Below, piece after piece: positions 9,238 through 18,398 of a DNA stretch of 64,000 nt. The number at the start of each line of letters is the position of its first letter. The stretch's first letter is position 1. Made by a program: the position numbers and the translations under genes. Below the pieces are notes generated by a model. The model was given only the letters and a program-made list of their open reading frames with translations, searched no databases and was not told where the DNA came from. The stretch comes from CAWDNM01 sp964521195 (lineage in GTDB: Bacteria > Actinomycetota > Coriobacteriia > Anaerosomatales > JAAXUF01), in contig CAZFRE010000003.1 in NCBI GenBank assembly GCA_964521195.1, positions 170,712 to 234,711 of the forward strand, in the 5' to 3' direction.

Positions 9238-10479
9238 ATGCAGCAGCACGACGTGGCGATCATCGGTGGGGGAGCGGCGGGTCTGACGGCAGCCATCGCA
9301 TCCGCACGCCTCGGAGCGACGGTGCTGCTTCTCGAGGCCGGCCCGCGCGTGGGGAAGAAGATCCTGGTCAGCGGCAACGGGCGCTGCAATCTCACGAACC
9401 TCTCGGCGGGGCCGGAGGCGTTCAACCGACCGGAGTTCGTCGCGCCGGTGCTTCGGCGCCATACGTGCGGGGACATCTGCGGCTTCTTCGGCGACCTGGG
9501 CCTGCTCACGCGCGCTGACGCCGAGGGGCGGGTCTACCCGACGACGAACACGGCGAGCTCGGTGCTCGACGTGCTGCGCCTCGAGTGCGCGCACCGCGGG
9601 GCCGTCGTGCGGTGTGGGTTCGAGGCGCGCGGCATCGCGCAGTTGCCGGGCGCGGCAGGCGGGTTCGAGATCACGTCCGGGGAGGGCGAGACCGAGCGCG
9701 CCCGCACCGTGCTCGTGGCCACCGGCGGCGGCGACACGCTGCTGGGTGCGCTGGGTCACACGCTGCTGCCGACGTCGCCGGTGCTCGGGCCCATCCGGAC
9801 CGACACCGATCCTATCCGCGGGCTCTCGGGGGTGCGCGTGCGCTGCGCGGCGACCCTCTACACCGACGCAAGCGCCGACGGCGCCGGTGGCAGCGCGATG
9901 GCAAGCGAGCGCGGTGAGCTATTGTTCCGCGACTACGGGCTGAGCGGGATCATGGTCTTCGACCTGTCGCGCTTTCTCACCGCCGACAGCGTCATCTCCC
10001 TCGACTTCTTCCCCGACATGGCCGCTACCGACCTCGAGTCGCTGCTGTCCGCGCGCCGGGACTCGATGCCCTGGCGTACCGCCGAGACGTTCTTCACGGG
10101 CATGCTCCACGACCGGGTCGCCCGCGCCGTCCTGCGAGCGGCAGGCGTGCACGCGACCGTGTCGGCGTCCGAACTGCCGCTCGCGCGTCTGTCGGGCGTC
10201 CTCAAGGACTTCCGGGTCCGGGCCCGCGGGATGGGCGACGCCGCTCAGTCGCAGGTGACGAGGGGCGGCGCATCCGTCTCGGAGTTCGACCCCGAGACGA
10301 TGGCGTCTCGTCGCGTTCAAGGGCTCTTCGCCGCTGGCGAGGCGCTCGACGTCGACGGCCGCTCGGGCGGGTTCAACCTGCACTGGGCGTGGGCATCGGG
10401 CCTCGTCGCCGGTGAGGCCGCTGCACGGCAGGCCGCGGCGGGCGCCGGGCGCCCGGGCGCCGGCGGGTGCCTCGCGTGA
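9238..10479 (+). CDS. HI0933/YhiN-type flavoprotein
   Basis: 413 residues. N-terminal FAD-binding GGGAAGL motif (DVAIIGGGAAGLTAAIAS), then GKKILVSGNGRCNLTN, and a C-terminal GGFNLHWAWASG block near residue 385, all typical of the HI0933-like (BaiN/YhiN) NAD(P)/FAD-dependent oxidoreductases. No firm substrate is known for the family. An in-frame ATG at 9205 would add 11 residues, but the ATG at 9238 follows GGAAGGA and starts next to the FAD motif, as in homologues. The 3' end overlaps the next flavoprotein by four bases, suggesting co-translation. Confidence 0.88.
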   Translation: MQQHDVAIIGGGAAGLTAAIASARLGATVLLLEAGPRVGKKILVSGNGRCNLTNLSAGPEAFNRPEFVAPVLRRHTCGDICGFFGDLGLLTRADAEGRVYPTTNTASSVLDVLRLECAHRGAVVRCGFEARGIAQLPGAAGGFEITSGEGETERARTVLVATGGGDTLLGALGHTLLPTSPVLGPIRTDTDPIRGLSGVRVRCAATLYTDASADGAGGSAMASERGELLFRDYGLSGIMVFDLSRFLTADSVISLDFFPDMAATDLESLLSARRDSMPWRTAETFFTGMLHDRVARAVLRAAGVHATVSASELPLARLSGVLKDFRVRARGMGDAAQSQVTRGGASVSEFDPETMASRRVQGLFAAGEALDVDGRSGGFNLHWAWASGLVAGEAAARQAAAGAGRPGAGGCLA

Positions 10480-12095
10480 TCGAGATCCGCAATCTCTCGC
10501 TGCCCCTCTCGGCAGGCGATGCATCCGACGATGACCTTGCGCGTGTAGCAGCACGGCGCCTGCGGCTCGACGAATGCCGTGTCGTCTCCGTTCGGCTCGT
10601 CAGGCGTGCGGTGGACGCGCGGAAGAAGGGCAATGTCCACTTCGTCGCAACGCTTCACGTGGCTCTCGACACCGACGCCGCCCAGGAGGCGCGCATCGTC
10701 GCCCGACTCGCCGACAAGGACGTGCTCGTCGCCGATCCCGTGGTCGCGCCGCAGGTCGGCCGGATCGCCACCGCACCAGCGCTCCGTCCCGTGGTCGTCG
10801 GCACCGGACCCGCGGGCCTGTTCGCCGGACTCGTGCTCGCGCGCGCCGGCGCTTGGCCGCTTCTGCTCGAGCGGGGCATGAGCGTGGGTGATCGCGTTCG
10901 CGCTGTCGAGGACTTCCTTCGCGGCGGGGCACTTGACCCTCACTCCAACATCCAGTTCGGAGAGGGCGGTGCCGGGACGTTCTCGGACGGGAAACTCAGC
11001 ACCAACACGCGCGACCCCCGGTGCCGAAGCGTCCTCGAGACACTCGTCGAAGCCGGTGCACCCGAGGAGATCCTCTGGGACGCGAAGCCACACGTCGGCA
11101 CCGACCGCCTGACCGGCGTGGTCAAGCGGCTGCGCGAACAGATCGAGGCGCTCGGCGGCGAGGTGAGGTTCAACACGCGGCTCTCGGACGTGGTGCTCGA
11201 CGCCGATGGCCGGCTCCGCACCGTGGTGACACAGGGCGAGCGGGGTCGCGAGGAGATCGCGGCCGAGGTGCTCGTGCTCGCCCTCGGCCACAGCGCCCGC
11301 GACACGCTTGGGGCGCTGCAAGATGCCGGTGCCCATCTCGCCAGGAAGCCGTTCTCGATCGGTGTCAGGGTCGAGCACCACCAGCACATGATCGACCGTG
11401 CGCAGTACGGCTCAGCGGCGGGGCACGCTTCGCTTGGCGCAGCGGACTACAAGCTCTCGTGCCACCTGCCGTCCGGGAGGGGCGTGTACACGTTCTGCAT
11501 GTGTCCCGGCGGCTGGGTCGTGGCGGCCGCGAGCGAAGCCGGCGGCGTGGTCACCAACGGCATGAGCCGGTATGCGCGCGAAGGCGTGAACGCGAATGCG
11601 GCGTTCCTCGTGAGCGTCATGCCGGAGGACTTCGGTGCCGACGACCCGCTCGCGGGCGTGCGGTTCCAGCAACGGTGGGAGCGCGCCGCATTCGAGCTCG
11701 GGGGGCGCAGCTTCGCCGCACCCGCCCAGCTCATGGGCGACTTCCTGCAGGGGGTCGCCTCCTCTGCCGGCGGCGACGTCGAACCCACGTATCCGCTCGG
11801 CGTCGAGTTCACGGACCTCTCGGCATGCCTGCCGGAGTTCGTCGTCGCGTCGCTGCGCGAGGCGGCCCCGCTCTTCGACAGGCGCCTGCGCGGGTTCGCG
11901 ACACGGGACGCCGTGCTGACCGGGGTCGAGACGCGCTCCTCGTCGCCGGTGCGCATCGTACGCGACGATACGCTGCAGTCCAACCTCAGAGGCGTGTATC
12001 CCTGCGGTGAGGGTGCGGGCTACGCCGGCGGCATCATGTCGGCGGCGGTGGACGGGATACGCTGCGCGGAAGCGGTTCTGGCGCGCTACGTATGA
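10476..12095 (+). CDS. FAD-dependent dehydrogenase, COG2509 type
   Basis: 539 residues. An N-terminal ~85-residue region with alternating helix and strand precedes the FAD fold (VVVGTGPAGLFAGLVLARAG). The block NIQFGEGGAGTFSDGKLSTN and the C-terminal YPCGEGAGYAGGIMSAAVDG are the hallmarks of the COG2509 uncharacterised FAD-utilising dehydrogenase family. The GTG at 10476 overlaps the previous stop as GTGA; an alternative GTG lies 9 bases upstream at 10467. Function is unknown; two unlike flavoproteins in direct succession suggest a shared redox process, but no electron partner is adjacent. Confidence 0.85.
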   Translation: MIEIRNLSLPLSAGDASDDDLARVAARRLRLDECRVVSVRLVRRAVDARKKGNVHFVATLHVALDTDAAQEARIVARLADKDVLVADPVVAPQVGRIATAPALRPVVVGTGPAGLFAGLVLARAGAWPLLLERGMSVGDRVRAVEDFLRGGALDPHSNIQFGEGGAGTFSDGKLSTNTRDPRCRSVLETLVEAGAPEEILWDAKPHVGTDRLTGVVKRLREQIEALGGEVRFNTRLSDVVLDADGRLRTVVTQGERGREEIAAEVLVLALGHSARDTLGALQDAGAHLARKPFSIGVRVEHHQHMIDRAQYGSAAGHASLGAADYKLSCHLPSGRGVYTFCMCPGGWVVAAASEAGGVVTNGMSRYAREGVNANAAFLVSVMPEDFGADDPLAGVRFQQRWERAAFELGGRSFAAPAQLMGDFLQGVASSAGGDVEPTYPLGVEFTDLSACLPEFVVASLREAAPLFDRRLRGFATRDAVLTGVETRSSSPVRIVRDDTLQSNLRGVYPCGEGAGYAGGIMSAAVDGIRCAEAVLARYV

Positions 12096-12151
12096 CCGCG
12101 CTTCGCGTAGACTGAGCACAGGCGACATCCGCGTTGGGGAGGGAGCGTTCG

Positions 12152-13114
12152 ATGCCATCTGTCGAGGTCCGGTGGGTGGACGCTTCGGGCGAGGTGCAGT
12201 CGCGCACCTCCGAGAAGGTCGAGCCGTACCCTGAGGACGCCACGCTGTGCTGGGTGGACATCACGGCGCCCGACGACGCGGTCTTCGAGGAACTCGCGCG
12301 CGGCTTCGGTTTCCACGCGCTCGCCATCGAGGACGCGCGGCACGGTCAATCGCGCCCCAAGCTCGATGTCTACGCCGACCACCTCTTCCTCGCATGGCTT
12401 TCGCCGCGGTTGCCTGAAGGGGACGGAGTGGTCGTCGACGAGCTCGACATCTTCGTGGGCCGAGGCTACCTGGTGACCCTGCATGACGAGCCGAACCTCG
12501 TCCTGCAGGATGTCGCGTGCGACCTCGAGCACAGCCTGCAACACGGTGCGGACTGGCTGCTTCATGCCATTCTCGATCGGCTGGTGGACGGTTCGCTGCC
12601 TCTGATCGATGACGTCGGGGAGAAGCTCAGCGCCATCGAAGACGCGATGCTCGAGGATCATCCGAGTCAGGACGAGCTTCGCGCGCTCCACCAGGTACGC
12701 CGACAGCTTGTTCGGCTGCATCGCATCGTCGCGCCCGAGCGCGACATCCTGCGCAGCTTCGCGCGGGAGAGCGATGTGATAGGCGCGGATGCCTACCGCT
12801 ACTTTCAGGACGTCGGTGACCACGTCGCCCGGGCTCTTGACTCGATCGAGACCTACCAGGACGTCGGTGCTTCGGTGATGGACGTCTACCTGTCCGCCCA
12901 GAACAACCGGATGAACGAGATCATGAAGCAGCTTGCGGTCGTCGCCACGATCTTCATGCCGCTGACGCTGCTCTCGGGTATCTACGGTATGAACGTCGTC
13001 GCGGGTATGTGGCCGCCACCGCTCGCGGCGTGGTCCTTCTCGTTCATCGTCGCGATCATGGTGGTCATCGCGGTCGCCATGGCGCTCTACTTCAGGAAGA
13101 AGAACTGGTGGTAG
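12152..13114 (+). CDS. corA: CorA-family divalent cation transporter
   Basis: 320 residues. A long cytoplasmic domain is followed by two C-terminal membrane helices; the first ends in the family signature YGMN and the second (FSFIVAIMVVIAVAMAL) ends with a basic tail. CorA channels form pentamers that import Mg2+ and sometimes Co2+ or Ni2+. The loop between the helices is short and hydrophobic (WPPPLAAW) rather than acidic, so ion preference is uncertain. The ATG at 12152 follows GGGGAGGGAG; an earlier in-frame start at 12134 would swallow that site. The end overlaps the next gene by 7 bases. Confidence 0.88.
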   Translation: MPSVEVRWVDASGEVQSRTSEKVEPYPEDATLCWVDITAPDDAVFEELARGFGFHALAIEDARHGQSRPKLDVYADHLFLAWLSPRLPEGDGVVVDELDIFVGRGYLVTLHDEPNLVLQDVACDLEHSLQHGADWLLHAILDRLVDGSLPLIDDVGEKLSAIEDAMLEDHPSQDELRALHQVRRQLVRLHRIVAPERDILRSFARESDVIGADAYRYFQDVGDHVARALDSIETYQDVGASVMDVYLSAQNNRMNEIMKQLAVVATIFMPLTLLSGIYGMNVVAGMWPPPLAAWSFSFIVAIMVVIAVAMALYFRKKNWW

Positions 13115-13767
13115 AAGAGCGGACAGACACACAGCCCGCGCCGCAGTCGCAGGAGGCCGCGGACCATACGCATGACATCTACACCATCGCGAACATCGTC
13201 ACCGTGCTCCGCCTCATCCTCGTGCCCTTCTTCTTCGCGGTGCTGATCAACGGTGAGAACAACGTGCTCGCCTTCGTGCTGTTCACGGTCGCTGCGTCGA
13301 CGGACTGGCTCGACGGGCAGATCGCGCGTCGCACCGGAACGGTCACGGCCATCGGCAAGGCGATCGACCCGCTCGTCGACAGGTTGCTGATCGCCTCCGG
13401 TGTGCTGGGCCTGTACATGGAGCGCCGGTTGCCGGGATGGATCGTCGTGGTGCTGTTCGCGCGCGACCTGTACCTGATGTATGGCGCATGGCGCCTTGAG
13501 CAGTTCCACCACACACGGCTTCCCGTGACGTTCGCAGGCAAGACGACCACCGCCGTGCTGCTCGTGGGTTTTGCCGATCTGATTCTCGGCTGGCCGGTCG
13601 TGCCCGGCCTGAGTCTCATCGACAGCCCGTACCTGCCCGGCCTGGGTAGCGAACCGGTGGTGCTCGGCATGTACTTCGTGTACGTGGGTGTCGCGTTGTC
13701 GCTCGGCACCGCGATCCAGTACACGCTCCAATTCCGCAAGGCGATCTCTGAGGGAGCAGCATCATGA
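13108..13767 (+). CDS. CDP-alcohol phosphatidyltransferase, PgsA-like
   Basis: 219 residues, integral membrane. The catalytic CDP-OH-P motif is complete: D-G-x2-A-R-x8-G-x3-D-x3-D, beginning DGQIAR near residue 70. Several hydrophobic helices surround it. Members transfer a phosphatidyl group from CDP-diacylglycerol to glycerol-3-phosphate (PgsA) or inositol phosphate; glycerol-3-phosphate is most likely. The GTG start at 13108 overlaps corA and follows AGGAAG with an 8-base spacer. The stop overlaps the following gene as ATGA. A second such enzyme often sits beside recA/recX; here this copy is far from recX. Confidence 0.85.
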   Translation: MVEERTDTQPAPQSQEAADHTHDIYTIANIVTVLRLILVPFFFAVLINGENNVLAFVLFTVAASTDWLDGQIARRTGTVTAIGKAIDPLVDRLLIASGVLGLYMERRLPGWIVVVLFARDLYLMYGAWRLEQFHHTRLPVTFAGKTTTAVLLVGFADLILGWPVVPGLSLIDSPYLPGLGSEPVVLGMYFVYVGVALSLGTAIQYTLQFRKAISEGAAS

Positions 13768-16277
13768 AGGCCGTGATCATGGCGGGTGGAGAGGGAACCC
13801 GGCTGCGGCCGCTGACGTCGTTGCGGCCGAAGCCGATGGTGCCGATCGTGAACCAGCCGGTCATGGAACACATCATCGGCCTCGTGAAGCATCACGGGAT
13901 CTCAGAGATCGTGGCGACACTCGCGTTCATGCCGCGGGTGATCGAGGACTACTTCGGCGAGGGTGAGGAGTGGGGTGTCACCATCGGCTACGCGGTCGAG
14001 GAGTCGCCGCTGGGTACTGCCGGGTCGGTGAAGAACGCTGCGTCGTTGCTCGAGGGAGAGGAGCCGTTCATCGTCATCTCGGGCGATGCCATCACCGACA
14101 TCGACCTCACCCAGGTCATCGAGTTCCACAGGTCGCGGGGGGCGGCCGTCACGATCGCGCTCAAGCGTGTGGATGACCCGCTCGACTTCGGCGTGGTGAT
14201 CACCGATGGCGACGGGCTCATCGAGCGCTTCCTTGAGAAGCCGACATGGGGGCAGGTCTTCTCGGACACGATCAACACCGGGATCTACGTGGTCGAACCG
14301 TGGGTGCTCGACTACATCCCCGACGGCGTCGCCTACGACTTCTCCTCCGAGCTGTTCCCCAAGCTCATGGAGGACGGTCACAAGCTGTACGGCATCGCGG
14401 TCGACGGCTACTGGTGTGACGTCGGAAGTCGCGAGTCATACATCGACGTCCACCGCGATATCCTCGACGGCAAGGCGAAGATCTACGTTCCCGGCGTTCA
14501 GGCGCACGAGGGGGTGTGGGTCGCCGAGTCGGCCAAGATCGAGGAGGACGTCACCCTGGGCCGCGGAGTGGTCGTGGGCGACAACGTGCGCGTGCGAGCG
14601 GGCGCTACCATCGGCGACTTCACCGTGATCGGCGACAACTGCGTCATCGGCAACGATGCGCACGTGACCCACTCGATACTGTGGAGCGACACGTTCGTCG
14701 GCCGCGGCGCGAACGTATCGGGCGCGGTGCTCTGTCGCCACGTGGACGTGCGTGCGCGCGCCTCGGTCGACATGGGTGCTGTGATAGGTGACGAGTCCGT
14801 GGTCGGCAAGGACGCGCGTGTCGGCGCCGGTGTGCAGGTGTTCCCGTACAAACGGGTCGAACCTTCGGCGATGGTGAACTCCTCGCTCATCTGGAAGTCG
14901 ACCGGCGTGCGGTCGCTCTTCGGGGATGCGGGCATCCAGGGGCTTGTCGGGGCCGACATCACGCCGGAGCTTGCGCTCAAGGCCGCCGAGGCGTTCGGCT
15001 CCTTGCTCCCGAGAGGCGGTCACGTCGTGGTCACGCGCGACACCACACGTGCCGCTCGCATGATCAAGCGTGCGATGTGCTCCGGGCTCAACGCCGCCGG
15101 CATCAACGTCCGCGACCTGAGAGTGGCGTCGCCCTCGGTGAGCCGCTTCACGACGCAGAAGACCCGGTGCGTGGGTGGGATCCACATCTCCGGATCGATG
15201 CGCGAACCGCAGTCGCTCGAGATCCGCTTCTTCGACAAGAACGGTCTCGACATCGCACCCTGGGAACAGAAGAAGATCGAGCGGCTCTACTTCCGAGAGG
15301 AGTTCCGCCGCGCGTTCTTCGACGAGGTAGGAGAGATCCTGTACCCGTCGCGGCCACTCGAGTACTACGCCGCTGCACTCAACGATGCGATCGTACAGGC
15401 GGACCTGGGCGGCGACTGGCGCAAGGTCGTCGTGGATATGGCGAGCGGGCCGGCGTCCTTCATCCTGCCCCAGGTCGCGCATGGCTGGAACATGAACATC
15501 GTCGCGATCAACGGCGTTGTCGACTCGGAAGCCACGTCGGCGCCGTCCGAGCTGCCTACGCAAGAGAGTACGGCCGACATCACCCGTGCGGTGGAGCTCT
15601 TCGGCGCCGACCTGGGCATCATCTTCGACTGGGGCGCCGAGCGGGTCCGACTCCTCACGCACGCCGGTGAACTGCTCGACGGTGACACGGCGATGCACGC
15701 CGTGATCGACTTGTGGTGCCGCACCAGGTCCGCGGAGCCCGGCGCGATCGCGGTCCCGCTTCACGCATCCCAGGTGGTCGAGGAGATCGCTGCGCGATAC
15801 GGTCGTTCGGTCATCCGGCCGGGCCGCTCGCGACGCCCGCTTGCCGCGGCGGTGCTCAACGGCGACGCGGTCTTCGCCGCATCGATGAGCGGCGGCTTCA
15901 TCTTCGGCGACTTCTTCCCCGCGTACGACGGCGTGCTGGCGACCGGGATGATCGCCCGCATGCTGGGCAGGTCCGGCGTACGGCTGTCCGAGATCGTCGA
16001 CGGCCTGCCGCCGTTCCACAAGGCCGAGGAGGCCGTCGCATGCCCCACGGACCGCAAGGGCGCGGTGATGCGTGCCGTCACAGAGCGAGCGTCGGGCATG
16101 GAATCGGATCTGGCGGAGGGCGTGCGAATCCAGTACTCGGATGGCTGGGCGCTCGTCCTGCCGCATCCCAGCGAACCCGCCGTCTCGGTCTGGGCCGAGG
16201 GCGCGACAGACGAGGTTGCGAAAGCCCGTGCACAGCAGTGGGTGCGACTCGCGGAGGAAGCGATTCAGTCGACGTGA
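13764..16277 (+). CDS. Sugar-1-P nucleotidyltransferase fused to a degenerate phosphohexomutase
   Basis: 837 residues in three parts. Residues 1-230: nucleotidyltransferase with the pyrophosphorylase signature GGEGTRLRPLTSLRPKPMVP. Residues ~245-370: left-handed beta-helix hexapeptide repeats (IGDFTVIGDNCVIGNDAHV and similar). Residues ~395-837: a phosphohexomutase fold whose key motifs are altered: the phosphoserine loop reads HISGSMREPQ, the metal loop reads DWGAER (622-627) instead of DGDADR, and the sugar loop reads SMSGG. Such fusions are usually annotated mannose-1-phosphate guanylyltransferase/phosphomannomutase. I expect an active transferase half that makes a nucleotide sugar for the envelope and a mutase half that is inactive or regulatory. 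It overlaps pgsA by four bases. Confidence 0.85.
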   Translation: MKAVIMAGGEGTRLRPLTSLRPKPMVPIVNQPVMEHIIGLVKHHGISEIVATLAFMPRVIEDYFGEGEEWGVTIGYAVEESPLGTAGSVKNAASLLEGEEPFIVISGDAITDIDLTQVIEFHRSRGAAVTIALKRVDDPLDFGVVITDGDGLIERFLEKPTWGQVFSDTINTGIYVVEPWVLDYIPDGVAYDFSSELFPKLMEDGHKLYGIAVDGYWCDVGSRESYIDVHRDILDGKAKIYVPGVQAHEGVWVAESAKIEEDVTLGRGVVVGDNVRVRAGATIGDFTVIGDNCVIGNDAHVTHSILWSDTFVGRGANVSGAVLCRHVDVRARASVDMGAVIGDESVVGKDARVGAGVQVFPYKRVEPSAMVNSSLIWKSTGVRSLFGDAGIQGLVGADITPELALKAAEAFGSLLPRGGHVVVTRDTTRAARMIKRAMCSGLNAAGINVRDLRVASPSVSRFTTQKTRCVGGIHISGSMREPQSLEIRFFDKNGLDIAPWEQKKIERLYFREEFRRAFFDEVGEILYPSRPLEYYAAALNDAIVQADLGGDWRKVVVDMASGPASFILPQVAHGWNMNIVAINGVVDSEATSAPSELPTQESTADITRAVELFGADLGIIFDWGAERVRLLTHAGELLDGDTAMHAVIDLWCRTRSAEPGAIAVPLHASQVVEEIAARYGRSVIRPGRSRRPLAAAVLNGDAVFAASMSGGFIFGDFFPAYDGVLATGMIARMLGRSGVRLSEIVDGLPPFHKAEEAVACPTDRKGAVMRAVTERASGMESDLAEGVRIQYSDGWALVLPHPSEPAVSVWAEGATDEVAKARAQQWVRLAEEAIQST

Positions 16278-16492
16278 CGATCCGGACTCGAATCTGCGTC
16301 GCTGACCTGCTATTATGTGCAATTACCGCAAACGTCTGTTCCCGCTTGAGCCCGTCTCGTCCTGTGCGCTGACCGGCTGGGGCGGGAGTACCCGACGCAA
16401 CGCATGGCGTTCGGGGCGAGACAGGCACGGCCATTGCTTCGAGCGGACGCAGGCGATGACCGCCACACCTGCCAGAGAGAAAACGAGCTTCA
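16278..16492 (+). promoter_or_regulatory. Structured leader and promoter region of the VanW-domain gene
   Basis: 215 bases with no convincing gene. A TATTAT at 16311-16316 could be a -10 element. Downstream, a 9-bp stem (16354-16362 with 16414-16422, one wobble) encloses two small hairpins: CGGG-AGTA-CCCG at 16383-16394 and AACGC-ATG-GCGTT at 16399-16411. This multibranched fold looks like a structured 5' leader. I compared it by eye with common riboswitch cores (c-di-GMP, c-di-AMP, ZTP, glycine) and could not assign it. Confidence 0.4.
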
Positions 16493-18358
16493 TTGACCGA
16501 GTACGACCACGAGACATACCGCCGCTCCACAACGCGTGAACGGCGCGGCCGGACCAGAAAGACCACCCCTTCGATGCCGTCGTGGCTCATGTGGGTGGTT
16601 CTTGGCATTGTGGCGATCACCGTGCTCATCGTCGTCGTCGAGGTGGCCGCCAGCGCCGGCCGGGTCCATCCCGGTGTCACCGTCGGAGGCGTGAAGGTCG
16701 GCGGAATGGGCCCGCAGCGGGCCGCCCAGACGCTCTCCGCAGAGCTCCCGAAGAAGGCGAACGAGCCCGTCGTCGTCTCCTACGGCGACAAGGAGTGGAC
16801 CATCACGCCGGAGGACCTGGGCGTCACGTTCGATACGTACGCACTCGCCGAGCAGGCCATGGCGGTCGGCCGCACGGGCGGCTTCTTTGCATCCATCGGG
16901 CAGCGCGCAGGCGCGTGGTTCGGCTCGGCGACGCTTCCCGCGAGGGCGAACGCCGACCCCGAGAAGCTCTCTGGCGTACTGGCCGACATAGCCGACGACA
17001 CCGATGTCGCTCCAACGGACGCCACGGTGAAGTTCAAGGGCACGACCGCTGTCCTCTCCGAGTCTGCGCCCGGTGCCGCGGTCGACCGGGAGCGACTGAC
17101 GTCAGACATCTTGACGGCGTTCACCGGCACCGATCGGGCGATCGAGGCTCCTGTCGCCGTCGTCCAGGCCCGGATCTCAGATGACGTCGCCTCGGCAGCG
17201 AAGGCGACTGCGGAGCAGATGATCGCCGAGCCCGCACAGATCACGTGGGAATCCGGGAGGAGCTGGGAGCTCACGCCCGAAGACCTCGCGCGCATGATCG
17301 TCGTCGGCAAGCTCGAGGACACCGCCGCCGCCACGTGGACGTTCGAGCCGTACGTCTCGGAGAAGCGGGCGGCCAAGGTCGTCGCACCCAAACTCGGGGG
17401 CAAGATCGGACGCCCTGCTCGCGACGCCCGGTTCAAGACGCGCTCGGGCAAGGTCAGCATCGTTGCCTCGAAGACCGGCATCGGGCCGGACTTCGCTGCG
17501 CTCGCGACCGAGCTGACGAGTGCCCTGAAGAGCTCCGACGGTCAGGCCAGGGTCGTCGAGCTGCACACCACCAAGACCGAGCCGAAGATCACCACGGCGA
17601 TGGCCAAGGAGATGGACATCCACGAGCGCATCTCCACCTACACGACGTACTACGTGGCCAGCAACCGGCCGCGCGTGAACAACATCCACCTGCTCGGCGA
17701 TGCGCTCGACGGCAAACTCGTGAAGCCCGGTGGCTCGTTCTCGTTCAACGATGCGATCGGCGAGCGTACCGCGGCGAAGGGCTACCAAGAGGCGCCAGCG
17801 ATCGTCGACGGCAAGCTCGTACCCCAGCTCGGCGGAGGCATCTGCCAGGTGGGGACCACCCTGTTCAACACGGTCTTCGAGTCCGGGTTGCCGGTGCTCG
17901 AGCGCCACAACCATTCGTTCTACATCTCGCACTATCCGAAGGGACGCGATGCGACCGTGTCGTGGGGCGGGCCGGACCTGGTCTTCAAGAACGACACCGA
18001 CACCTGGATGCTCATCTCGGTGTCGTATACGAGCGGCTCGATCACGATCTCGCTCTACGGCACCGACCCCGGCTACAAGGTGACGTCGAAGACGAGCCCG
18101 TTCAGCAACGAGCGCAAGTTCTCGACCGAGAAGATCAAGGACCCCAAGCTCGCCGAGGGCAAGAAGGTCGTGGAGGATCCGGGCGTCAAGGGGATGACGT
18201 GCACGGTGACGCGCACGGTCAAGAAGGGCAACAAGACGATTCGGGTCGACAATTTCAAGTCGGTCTATCGCCCGAAGACCGAAGTCGTCAGAGTGGGTAC
18301 GAAGCCGACGAAGTCCAAGGACACAACGGACAAGCCGGAGTCGAAGAAGAAGGACTAG
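16493..18358 (+). CDS. VanW-domain cell-envelope protein with PG-binding-like repeats
   Basis: 621 residues. A basic cytoplasmic N terminus is followed by one membrane helix at about residues 30-53 (WLMWVVLGIVAITVLIVVV), so the bulk is extracellular. Two YoaR/PG_binding_4-like domains occupy roughly 60-370. The VanW domain follows, with the characteristic GGSFSFNDAIGERT and PQLGGGICQVGTTLFN stretches and a later NHSFYISHYP. The C terminus is lysine-rich. Family members are wall-associated in Gram-positives; the VanW chemistry is unknown. The TTG start at 16493 is chosen because the MTEYDHETYRRS tail is the natural cytoplasmic segment. Transcription may start in the structured region upstream. 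Confidence 0.85.
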   Translation: MTEYDHETYRRSTTRERRGRTRKTTPSMPSWLMWVVLGIVAITVLIVVVEVAASAGRVHPGVTVGGVKVGGMGPQRAAQTLSAELPKKANEPVVVSYGDKEWTITPEDLGVTFDTYALAEQAMAVGRTGGFFASIGQRAGAWFGSATLPARANADPEKLSGVLADIADDTDVAPTDATVKFKGTTAVLSESAPGAAVDRERLTSDILTAFTGTDRAIEAPVAVVQARISDDVASAAKATAEQMIAEPAQITWESGRSWELTPEDLARMIVVGKLEDTAAATWTFEPYVSEKRAAKVVAPKLGGKIGRPARDARFKTRSGKVSIVASKTGIGPDFAALATELTSALKSSDGQARVVELHTTKTEPKITTAMAKEMDIHERISTYTTYYVASNRPRVNNIHLLGDALDGKLVKPGGSFSFNDAIGERTAAKGYQEAPAIVDGKLVPQLGGGICQVGTTLFNTVFESGLPVLERHNHSFYISHYPKGRDATVSWGGPDLVFKNDTDTWMLISVSYTSGSITISLYGTDPGYKVTSKTSPFSNERKFSTEKIKDPKLAEGKKVVEDPGVKGMTCTVTRTVKKGNKTIRVDNFKSVYRPKTEVVRVGTKPTKSKDTTDKPESKKKD

Positions 18359-18398
18359 GGACGCTTCTGCAGGTGTGGTGAAGCGGGGAGGGGGCAGC

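Noticed and set aside
8118..9509. 463-residue minus-strand frame
   Set aside because: Antisense to the methyltransferase and flavoprotein; proline/arginine-rich with no family features.
10317..11387. 356-residue minus-strand frame
   Set aside because: Antisense to the two flavoprotein genes, which have clear FAD motifs and coupled start/stop overlaps.
16315..16539. 74-residue frame in the VanW leader
   Set aside because: Lacks a ribosome site, overlaps the structured leader and the start of the VanW gene, and has no recognisable motif.
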